Source: Chlamydiota bacterium
GTDB taxonomy: Bacteria; Chlamydiota; Chlamydiia; Chlamydiales; 2-12-FULL-49-11
Direction: 5' to 3'
Assembly (NCBI GenBank): GCA_023269435.1
Contig: JAHFTJ010000001.1
Coordinates: 1-45,328, forward strand
Length of the DNA: 45,328 nucleotides
In this document: positions 27,384 through 34,004 of the stretch, piece after piece
Layout: each line of letters opens with the position of its first letter
How positions within the stretch are numbered: position 1 is the stretch's first letter
Notes under the pieces: generated by a model
The model's input: the letters and a program-made list of their open reading frames with translations, nothing else
Database searches by the model: none
Told to the model about the DNA's origin: nothing
Program-made: the position numbers and the translations under genes

Positions 27384-28319
27384 CTATACGGTTGACCTAG
27401 AGATGGCATTAATTCTTGTTATTTCACCCTCTCTTTTTATTAAAATTTCAGCACATGTAGTTATGTGATTAGATATTTCTTCGTTTAAAAAATCTACACT
27501 TTTTACTAATGTTTGTATGTTTATTTTTTTTTGTTCAAATGACGAATTTGTAAGATCATTTGAAGATTTTAAATTTGATATTTCTATCATGTAAGAGTGT
27601 TTAGCTACCTCAGATAAATTATTAACAATCGTTATTGCTGTTATTAAAATTTTTCCTGTTAATTCTCTTATAGAAAATGACGCAAATCCTATAATACCGG
27701 CTACCATGCTAATAATGTTTAAAATCGACACTACTCTTGTGTCAGATTTCATTGAAGATAACATAATTCCTAATATGGACGCCGACCCAGACAACACAAG
27801 GGCGCCACCGCCAATTGCTGCGTATACGGAAACAGCTCCTGCTATAAACGCTCCGCCAACGGCTATAGAAACAACCGATAATACACAAGTTGTAATTTTT
27901 TTTAAAACATCAAAAAAATCACACCATTTGTTTAAATTAACAAGATCTCTATTTTGATCTATTTTTTTTTGCATATCATTTTTATAATCATTTCGTACAC
28001 TTTGTATTAGGTCATCTGACATATTTAGAAATGTTGATTGTATTAACGATAAAGTATTAATTATATTAAATAGATTTTCTGCAAAAATATTTTTGCAAGG
28101 AATATCTAACGACCATAATTTTGATCCATCAAATTCAATTTGTTCTTTTGATTTTGTATAATCACTATCAATTATAGTATCTTGTATTGTGTTTTGTATT
28201 GTGTTTTGTATTGTGTTTTGTTTTTTTTTTAAAATTGTAGAAGACGTTAAATCGATCGGTAAATTAACTTCAAAATATCCGTCGTGGCTCATTACATTTG
28301 ATTGATCTATTTTATTCAT
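27384..28319 (-). CDS. Type III secretion major translocator-like protein (SctE/CopB type)
   Basis: SctE proteins insert into the host membrane as the pore through which effectors pass. The 311 residues show the expected plan: a polar N-terminus, a pre-membrane coil (~95-130), a long hydrophobic block rich in Gly/Ala (142-188, VLSVVSIAVGGAFIAGAVSV), a second hydrophobic block (195-215) and a helical C-terminus. It overlaps by eight bases the gene for an LcrH/SycD chaperone, whose family binds such translocators. It is much shorter than chlamydial CopB (about 490 residues). A tandem Q-N-T-I repeat (residues 34-49) and an A10 run sit in the N-terminal region. Confidence 0.72.
   Translation of the reverse strand: MNKIDQSNVMSHDGYFEVNLPIDLTSSTILKKKQNTIQNTIQNTIQDTIIDSDYTKSKEQIEFDGSKLWSLDIPCKNIFAENLFNIINTLSLIQSTFLNMSDDLIQSVRNDYKNDMQKKIDQNRDLVNLNKWCDFFDVLKKITTCVLSVVSIAVGGAFIAGAVSVYAAIGGGALVLSGSASILGIMLSSMKSDTRVVSILNIISMVAGIIGFASFSIRELTGKILITAITIVNNLSEVAKHSYMIEISNLKSSNDLTNSSFEQKKINIQTLVKSVDFLNEEISNHITTCAEILIKREGEITRINAISRSTV
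28183..28218. repeat. 12-bp tandem repeat inside translocator gene
   Basis: Three perfect copies of tgtattgtgttt, followed by a partial copy and a run of ten T (28221-28230). On the coding strand the units read Q-N-T-I, so copy-number change keeps the frame, while slippage in the adjacent A10 run would break it. Located in the N-terminal, secretion-signal/chaperone-binding portion of the translocator. Confidence 0.85.
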
Positions 28320-28752
28320 TTATTTTCCATTTTTTTTTCAACGCAAATATTTTACCTTGAAATATTTTTTCATTATCGAAATGTTCTGCAGCTGTTAATG
28401 CTCTAACACCTCCATCTACATCGTGTAATAAAAACAAACACTCTGCTGCGTGAAAATGCGGCAACGGATTGTGTTCGTCTATAAAACAACAGACGCTCCA
28501 TGAGGTTAAAGAATCTTTATACCTTTTCTGCATTTGCAAAGAAGCGGCTAGACCAACCCAATATTTAAATTCTAATTGCTTGGCCACGACAAGTATATGA
28601 AATATTTCTCCCCCTTTAGCGTATTCTTCATTTTGATAAAGATTAAACCCAAGTTCGTATAGAAGTACCACATCCTCCTCTGTAACATTTCTATTCACAA
28701 TTCCGCCATCATCAAGTAGATTTTTTTCAATATCTTCTAAAATTTTTTGCAT
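28312..28752 (-). CDS. sctG: Type III secretion chaperone, LcrH/SycD family
   Basis: TPR chaperone that holds translocators soluble and ready for export. The family pattern runs in order: VVLLYELGFNLYQNEEYAKGGEIFHILVV (first TPR), FKYWVGLAASLQMQKRYKDSLTSW (second TPR), CCFIDEHNPLPHFHAAECLFLLHDVDGGVRAL (third TPR). 146 residues. I start at ATG 28752, eight bases after the preceding stop; a GTG 12 bases upstream overlapping that stop is an alternative. C. trachomatis has two homologues, lcrH_1 (CT576) and a second copy, each beside translocator genes. Confidence 0.88.
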   Translation of the reverse strand: MQKILEDIEKNLLDDGGIVNRNVTEEDVVLLYELGFNLYQNEEYAKGGEIFHILVVAKQLEFKYWVGLAASLQMQKRYKDSLTSWSVCCFIDEHNPLPHFHAAECLFLLHDVDGGVRALTAAEHFDNEKIFQGKIFALKKKWKINE

Positions 28753-28760
28753 AAATAGAA

Positions 28761-29282
28761 TCACTGTGTTCTTTGATTTTTAACAAAAGTATTTGCACTG
28801 TTAAATTGAGCTGTTGCAGTTGTAATAGATGTTAATAAATAAGAATCGTCAGTAAGTTGTTTAAGTTTTGTCATTAAATGAGTCAATGAGTATTGTTCTT
28901 GTTCGTGTAAATTCAATAAGCTATCAATTATTTTATCTAAATCATTAATGTTTAATTTTTCTAAATTTATATTTTGATTAAATGGGTTATTATCATCTGT
29001 AATAATTCCTTTGTATCTTTCTTGAATAGACGGCCAAATTTCCTCTTTAAATTCTTTTATTTTTTGGTGATCTTCTACAGATAATTCCATCTTATTATTT
29101 TTATCCTTATCTTCGCGCAATTGTTTGAAAATTCTTATAAGGTTATTCATAAAAACAGATCGTTTTAAAATTAACTCCTCTTCCATATAAGAATTTGACA
29201 TTTGTTTGTTTACATATAAATCATACTTATTTTGCAATTCACAATTAAGCAAATTCATATTAATATCGTTAGTTCTTACCAT
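28761..29282 (-). CDS. First gene of translocon operon, helical protein of unknown function
   Basis: 173 residues, hydrophilic and almost entirely helical by composition, without signal peptide or membrane segment. It contains leucine-rich heptads (LEKLNINDLDKIIDSLLNLH) and ends in NSANTFVKNQRTQ. I use ATG 29282, seven bases after GGAG; a GTG start four codons earlier is possible. Position directly before the LcrH chaperone suggests a secreted partner, tip-like or second chaperone role; the equivalent small gene in Chlamydia (CT577) is also uncharacterised. Function is inference from context only. Confidence 0.65.
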   Translation of the reverse strand: MVRTNDINMNLLNCELQNKYDLYVNKQMSNSYMEEELILKRSVFMNNLIRIFKQLREDKDKNNKMELSVEDHQKIKEFKEEIWPSIQERYKGIITDDNNPFNQNINLEKLNINDLDKIIDSLLNLHEQEQYSLTHLMTKLKQLTDDSYLLTSITTATAQFNSANTFVKNQRTQ

Positions 29283-29398
29283 TATTAACTCCACTTATTA
29301 GTATCCTAATACACGATAACAGTTTTTCTGTTTAATTATCAATGGGTTTTTTTCTAAAAATTTATGTTAAATAAAAATGAATTGAATATACTACTTTT

Positions 29399-30322
29399 AT
29401 GAAAAAAATTATATTAAGAAGCTTAACGTTTGTTATTTTTTTATATTCTACAGTATTTTCTAATGAAAAAACCATAAACTCTGATTGTGAATGTACAAAA
29501 TGGCGAATTGAAAAAATTGATGATAACGACGTAACTGAAGTTTACTATGTATTTAATCAATATGATGAATTGATTAAGATCTCGAAATCAGAAATAATTA
29601 TTTGCGAAAAATGCAATGAGTTAGATCGGTATTATGTATCACGATCACCAAGAGAGACAATTATTAAGCAAATCTTCGACTGGGCGATACTCTCTACATT
29701 AGAAAATAGCATTGAAATAAATGTTCATGATACATCATTTACATGCGGTGATTATGAAATAAACAAAGAGCACGCATTTTTGTATGTCAATGGCATTAAT
29801 TGTAAACGAGAAGATGTTTACTCTATTGGAAAGAGAATGGCTGAAATTTTAAATTGTCGAGTAACATGTGTATATAATAAAAATGATGGTTTTCATGGCG
29901 ATATATTAAGATGTATAGGAGAAAAATTAAACATAACAACAAATTCCATCCTTAATTTAAAAAATCAAATAAGACATCACATAAATATTGGAGTGGAACA
30001 AATTAACATATTTTGTCATTCTGAGGGGGCGCTTATTACAGATCGTGCTTTACGAAAATTATCAATAAAAGAGAGATCTATAATCAATGTATATGCTTTT
30101 GCCCCTTGCGAAATCATTTCTCAGTACTTGGCAAACAAAGTTAATCATTATATCTCAGCGAGAGATCCCGTTTCATTGTTTAGCATAAAAACTATCGATC
30201 AGTTAAATGCAAAAAATGCAAATATCAAATATTTACAGGCTAGTCCAGGAGAAATATTCGACCACTCCATATTTAATTACTCATATTATAAAAAACTGAA
30301 AAAAGTATTAGCAAATATTTAA
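29399..30322 (+). CDS. Exported alpha/beta-hydrolase-like protein, DUF687-type
   Basis: 307 residues with a signal peptide (MKKIILRSLTFVIFLYSTVF). The second half follows the chlamydia-specific DUF687 plan: HAFLYVNGINCKREDVYSIG, VTCVYNKNDGFHGDI, a segment ending IFCHSEGALITDRAL, INVYAFAPCEII and VNHYISARDPVSL. CHSEGA (Ser208) corresponds to the nucleophile elbow of serine hydrolases, with Cys in place of the first Gly of G-x-S-x-G; Asp of SARDPV and a later His (FDHSIF) could complete a triad. Twelve cysteines suggest a disulfide-rich exported protein. Substrate unknown. Ends at a strong bidirectional terminator. Confidence 0.72.
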   Translation: MKKIILRSLTFVIFLYSTVFSNEKTINSDCECTKWRIEKIDDNDVTEVYYVFNQYDELIKISKSEIIICEKCNELDRYYVSRSPRETIIKQIFDWAILSTLENSIEINVHDTSFTCGDYEINKEHAFLYVNGINCKREDVYSIGKRMAEILNCRVTCVYNKNDGFHGDILRCIGEKLNITTNSILNLKNQIRHHINIGVEQINIFCHSEGALITDRALRKLSIKERSIINVYAFAPCEIISQYLANKVNHYISARDPVSLFSIKTIDQLNAKNANIKYLQASPGEIFDHSIFNYSYYKKLKKVLANI

Positions 30323-30328
30323 TTCACT

Positions 30329-30376
30329 ATACACACAAAAAACTCAAAAGCCAACTTTTGAGTTTTTTGTGTGTAT
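30329..30376. terminator. Perfect 22-bp bidirectional terminator hairpin
   Basis: Arms 30329-30350 and 30355-30376 are fully complementary around a four-base loop (ccaa), with a T6 run on each strand. It separates the convergent DUF687-like gene (stop 30322) and the gene ending at 30383, and can terminate both. Its right half is nearly identical to the right arm of the large palindrome at 39828-39995 (shared tcaaaagccaactttt). Confidence 0.85.
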
Positions 30377-30382
30377 ATCAAT

Positions 30383-31219
30383 TCAGTGACGATTTATAAA
30401 ATTTACATCTGAACAAATTTCTTCAATTTCTGGAACGGTAGGGTATGGTGTCTTGTCCATATAATAATCTACCAGTAAATGTGCATATCCAAGAATACCT
30501 TGCATGATTAATGTGCGATTTGCTGCAGTATTGACTTTGTCGATATCTCCACCACATATTTTAACATGATGTTTAATTTCATTGATAGTATCTTTAGAAA
30601 AATTTTCAATTAATTTTTTGAAATTTGATATATTATTGTAATGTACTTCCATTGACAGCTCATAGAGTAGCTCTGCTATTTCATATGATTCTTTTGTAAC
30701 TTCTTTATTTTTAAAGAAATCTTGAAGTGAGACAATTAGTTTAATCTTGCCTCCACTCCGTTCTACAATTACAGCCTCTCCCTTTTCAGCTTTATTTATA
30801 CAAACTCTTGCAAATCTTATAAATTTTGAATCTATTTGAGACGGTCTATAATTTTTTAAAAATGCAACTATACGCAATCGTAAATTATTAGCTTCAATTG
30901 CAACTTCATCGCGAGACCTGTGAGGACTTGTATTAGATAAACTTTCCGCGCTTTCAGCGAAATTTACAATGTTTATGCGAATTTTTAATTGATTGCATCT
31001 TCCAATTAAATTTTCAATTAACTCCCTTTGGTTTTTAAAGTGTTCTGAAAAATACGATTGATTATTTTTTGCTGTATCAATAATTGATTTATTAATTTTT
31101 TTTAATTGTTTTGATACTTCAGATAATTTTTTTAAATTTACTAGATTGTGTTTGTATAAAAAAGATTTGATAGATTCTAAATTCACTTCGATATGTTGTG
31201 GCTGTAATTGAATAAGCAT
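30383..31219 (-). CDS. Cytoplasmic protein of unknown function
   Basis: 278 residues, helical throughout, no signal peptide or membrane segment. The N-terminal 80 residues look coiled-coil (LKKLSEVSKQLKKINKSIID). A basic helix-rich centre (RSRDEVAIEANNLRLRIVAF) is followed by a short strand pair, KGEAVIVERSGGKIKLIVSL, and a helical C-terminus with a YYMDKTPYPTVPEIEEI segment. No family recognised. Stands alone; shares only the terminator with its neighbour. Confidence 0.65.
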   Translation of the reverse strand: MLIQLQPQHIEVNLESIKSFLYKHNLVNLKKLSEVSKQLKKINKSIIDTAKNNQSYFSEHFKNQRELIENLIGRCNQLKIRINIVNFAESAESLSNTSPHRSRDEVAIEANNLRLRIVAFLKNYRPSQIDSKFIRFARVCINKAEKGEAVIVERSGGKIKLIVSLQDFFKNKEVTKESYEIAELLYELSMEVHYNNISNFKKLIENFSKDTINEIKHHVKICGGDIDKVNTAANRTLIMQGILGYAHLLVDYYMDKTPYPTVPEIEEICSDVNFINRH

Positions 31220-31512
31220 AAAAACTTCCCTCTATTATTTAACAACTCTATAAGTTTATTATATGATTTTTAACATAAAAATTCAATAAAGCACATTAAT
31301 TTAAGAAGCTACACTATCAATTATTAGTTTGAAAGATAGCAGGTAACTTTCTATGTATTTTCCCGTATTTTTATGGTTTACATTATTAAGTAAATTTTTT
31401 CAAACAAAATTTTTATAAATAAATAGGATCGCAAACAAAAAACCTCGTTAAGTTGGAAATATTTTGTACATAAAATTCGTTTATAGTACTATACTTCTCT
31501 AATTTGATAAAT
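31220..31512. other. Intergenic region upstream of tRNA-Val and infC
   Basis: 293 AT-rich bases with no coding potential seen. The last 60 bases before the tRNA contain several TATA-like hexamers (tatagt, tatact) that may be a -10 box of the tRNA promoter, but I cannot assign a convincing -35 box. Confidence 0.35.
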
Positions 31513-31586
31513 GGGGTATTAGCTCAGTTGGTTAGAGCGCCACGTTGACATCGTGGAGGTCAGCTGTTCGAGTCAGCTATATCCCA
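31513..31586 (+). tRNA. tRNA-Val (anticodon GAC)
   Basis: Full cloverleaf: acceptor GGGGTAT/ATATCCC (one G-U pair), D-arm GCTC/GAGC, anticodon arm CCACG-TTGACAT-CGTGG with GAC at 34-36, variable loop AGGTC, T-arm AGCTG-TTCGAGT-CAGCT, discriminator A. CCA is not encoded. It lies 80 bases before infC. Confidence 0.95.
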
Positions 31587-31666
31587 AATCAATATTAATT
31601 GAAAAAAAAAACTGAATAATGTAAATTGTCTGACATATGTTCTATAAAAAGATTTTAGGATGAGTA

Positions 31667-32212
31667 TTGAGAATTAATAGAGAAATTAGAGCCGTAAAAG
31701 TGCGTTTAATTACGGAAGATGGCGATCAAATAGGCATATTTAATACATATGATGCTTTAGCAAAAGCTAAAGAAAGTTGTTTAGATTTGGTGGAAATATC
31801 GCCAGGTGCAAATCCTCCAGTTTGTAAAATTATGGATTACGGCAAATTCCGATATCAACAAACAAAAAGAGAGAGAATTAGTAAAAAAGTTACACATCAA
31901 ACTAAAATAAAAGAACTTAAATTTAAGCCAAATATAGATGCTCACGATCTAGAGATAAAGATCAAACACGCAAGGGAATTTATAGAAAAGGGTTGCAAAG
32001 TTAAATTTACTTGCTCGTTTCGCGGTAGAGAGATTGTGTTTATAGATAACAGCAAAGTTATAATGGAAAAAATTTGTATGGCATTAGAAGATATAGCAAC
32101 AGTTGAAACGCCAGCAAAAGTGTTTGGTAAGTCTTTAAGCCTTCTTCTAACGCCTTCGTTAAAAGAAAAAAAACACCAACAGGAGAGGAAAAATGCCGAA
32201 AGCGAAAACTAA
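31667..32212 (+). CDS. infC: Translation initiation factor IF-3
   Basis: Binds the 30S subunit and controls start-codon selection. 181 residues with RINREIRAVKVRLITEDGDQIGI, LVEISPGANPPVCKIMDYGKFRYQ and the C-domain KELKFKPNIDAHDLEIKIKHAREFIEKGCKVK. No ATG is available: the likely start is TTG 31667, six bases after AGGA; ATT 31673 would be the E. coli-like alternative. Rare starts in infC allow IF-3 to repress its own synthesis, so the unusual codon is probably regulatory. Followed by rpmI with a 20-base overlap. Confidence 0.95.
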   Translation: MRINREIRAVKVRLITEDGDQIGIFNTYDALAKAKESCLDLVEISPGANPPVCKIMDYGKFRYQQTKRERISKKVTHQTKIKELKFKPNIDAHDLEIKIKHAREFIEKGCKVKFTCSFRGREIVFIDNSKVIMEKICMALEDIATVETPAKVFGKSLSLLLTPSLKEKKHQQERKNAESEN

Positions 32213-32390
32213 AAAATCTCTTGCAAAAAGATTTAAAATTACTGGAACTGGAAAATTGTTACGAAAGCAAAAGGGGAGAAGTCATCTTTTAGCAAAAAAA
32301 AGTTCAAAAAGAAAAAGATCATTAGAAAATGATGTTTTGGTAGCAGACAATTTAGTAAAAAAATATAAACGTTTAATACGAGGTCTATAA
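32193..32390 (+). CDS. rpmI: 50S ribosomal protein L35
   Basis: 65 residues: MPKAKTKKSLAKRFKITGTG, then KLLRKQKGRSHLLAKKSSKRKR, the L35 signature, very basic. A strong ribosome site (aggagagg) lies inside the end of infC, whose last 20 bases it overlaps. Second gene of the infC-rpmI-rplT-pheS operon. Confidence 0.97.
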   Translation: MPKAKTKKSLAKRFKITGTGKLLRKQKGRSHLLAKKSSKRKRSLENDVLVADNLVKKYKRLIRGL

Positions 32391-32394
32391 GAAA

Positions 32395-32757
32395 ATGGTA
32401 AGAGTTACAAGGTCTGTTGCTAGAAAGCGCAGAATTAACAGGCTTCTTAAGCAAGCAAAAGGATTTGTTGGCGATCGTAAAAACCACCATCGTTTAACTA
32501 GAGATGCTTTAATGAAGGCATGGTCATATGCTTTTAAAGGTCGTAAAGAAAAAAAGAGATGCATGAAAAGCATATGGATCCAAAGGATTAATGCAGCCTG
32601 TAGATGTCACGGAATTTCTTACAGCAAGTTTATAGATGGACTTACTCAAGCTAAGATTGAAATAGATAGAAAGATACTATCATCATTAACTAATGATGAT
32701 CCAAAAGCATTTGAAGTAATAGTTGATAAAGCTAAACAAGCATTAGAAGCCGTATAA
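32395..32757 (+). CDS. rplT: 50S ribosomal protein L20
   Basis: 120 residues with MVRVTRSVARKRRINRLLKQ, AKGFVGDRKNHHRLTRDALM and WIQRINAACRCHGISYSKFI, all diagnostic of L20, an early-assembling 23S rRNA-binding protein. It starts four bases after rpmI. In many bacteria L20 represses this operon by binding its mRNA; no matching RNA structure is evident here. Confidence 0.97.
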   Translation: MVRVTRSVARKRRINRLLKQAKGFVGDRKNHHRLTRDALMKAWSYAFKGRKEKKRCMKSIWIQRINAACRCHGISYSKFIDGLTQAKIEIDRKILSSLTNDDPKAFEVIVDKAKQALEAV

Positions 32758-32789
32758 AATTAATTGATATAATAGGATTTTTTTTATAA

Positions 32790-33812
32790 TTGAGAGAAAA
32801 AATTAGAGCTCTGCAAAAAGAGTTTGATAAAAGCGCTAAGTCTGCATCAAGTAGCAAAGAAATAGAAGATCTTAGGGTTATGTTTTTAGGTCGTAAGGGC
32901 TTAGTAACGTCGCTTATGCAAGATTTAAAAGAGTGCTTGCCAGATCAAAAAAAAGAATTTGGCAAACTTATCAATGATATTAAAAATTCTATTTCAGAGA
33001 GTTTAAATAACTCATTTGAGTATCTCAAAGCATGTGAAATTGAAAAAAACACCCTTGAAGAACAAGTTGATATTACACTCCCAGGGATGAAAAATTTTTT
33101 AGGTAAGGCGCATCCAATATCTCAAATGATTGATAAAATGATATTTATCTTATCTCAAATGGGATTTTCAGTTTATCATTCACCAGAATTGGAAACAGAG
33201 TACTACAATTATTCTGGGTTAAATTACCCAGACGACCATCCAGCGCGCGATATGCAAGACACGTATTATATAGATAAAACTTACTTGCTTAGATCACATA
33301 CAACGAGTTTTCAACAAAGGGTTTTAGAAAATCACACGCCTCCGATACGAATGATCTGCACAGGCAAGTGTTACCGCAATGAAACTATATCTACACGATC
33401 GCATGTAATATTTCATCAAATAGATGCCATTTATATAGATAAAAATGTATCTTTTAGCGACTTAATATCTATTATAAAAGAATTTTACTCAAAGCTTTTT
33501 GATGAAAATGTAGAAATTAGAATACGATCTAGTTACTTTCCATTTGTAAAGCCTGGAATAGAGGTAGATGTTAAATGTACCATCTGCAATGGGAATGGAT
33601 GTCGCTTATGCAAAGAAAGCGGTTGGTTAGAAGTAGCTGGAGCTGGAATGGTACATCCAGAAATACTTGCTAATGGCGGGCTTGACCCTGAAGTTTATTC
33701 TGGATTTGCATGGGGCGGTGGAATAGAACGTGTCTATTTATTATTGCATGGGATTAGTGATATCAGGCTATTTTTAGAAAACGATTTTAGATTTTTAGAA
33801 CAATTCCCTTAA
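32790..33812 (+). CDS. pheS: Phenylalanine--tRNA ligase alpha subunit
   Basis: Catalytic class II subunit of PheRS. The coiled-coil arm (1-85) is followed by motif 2 [34 protein letters not shown] and motif 3 [37 protein letters not shown] segment (C-x2-C-x4-C-x2-C) precedes [13 protein letters not shown], as in several chlamydial and Bacteroidetes PheS proteins. The only in-frame start is TTG 32790, directly after an in-frame stop, with a weak distant AGGA. 340 residues. pheT is not in the window, consistent with the split pheS/pheT of chlamydiae. Confidence 0.96.
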   Translation: MREKIRALQKEFDKSAKSASSSKEIEDLRVMFLGRKGLVTSLMQDLKECLPDQKKEFGKLINDIKNSISESLNNSFEYLKACEIEKNTLEEQVDITLPGMKNFLGKAHPISQMIDKMIFILSQMGFSVYHSPELETEYYNYSGLNYPDDHPARDMQDTYYIDKTYLLRSHTTSFQQRVLENHTPPIRMICTGKCYRNETISTRSHVIFHQIDAIYIDKNVSFSDLISIIKEFYSKLFDENVEIRIRSSYFPFVKPGIEVDVKCTICNGNGCRLCKESGWLEVAGAGMVHPEILANGGLDPEVYSGFAWGGGIERVYLLLHGISDIRLFLENDFRFLEQFP

Positions 33813-33820
33813 TTTTATAT

Positions 33821-33905
33821 GGAAGAGTGGCAGAGCGGTTGAATGCACCTGTCTTGAAAACAGGCGTTGGGAAACCAACCGGGGGTTCGAATCCCTCCTC
33901 TTCCG
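33821..33905 (+). tRNA. tRNA-Ser (anticodon UGA)
   Basis: Class II tRNA with acceptor GGAAGAG/CTCTTCC, anticodon arm CCTGT-CTTGAAA-ACAGG (TGA at 34-36), a long variable arm (cgttggg...ccaaccg), T-arm GGGGG-TTCGAAT-CCCTC and discriminator G. CCA is not encoded. It lies eight bases after pheS. Confidence 0.96.
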
Positions 33906-33928
33906 ACACCTTGGGATTGGGTTCTGAA

Positions 33929-33972
33929 AAGCACAATACACTTAACAATAGCTTGTTAAATGCTTTGTGCTT
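33929..33972. terminator. Imperfect stem-loop between tRNA-Ser and the GH18 gene
   Basis: Outer arms aagcacaa/ttgtgctt and inner arms ttaacaa/ttgttaa around the loop tagc form a long interrupted hairpin. It sits between the convergent tRNA-Ser and the GH18-gene stop and probably ends one or both transcripts, although a clear U-run is missing. Confidence 0.5.
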
Positions 33973-34004
33973 AACGAACTCTTTAATTGCTTATCCTTAA
34001 TTGC

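Noticed and set aside
28183-28218. Possible short CRISPR-like repeats
   Set aside because: Units are contiguous 12-mers without spacers and lie in a coding frame; this is a simple tandem repeat.
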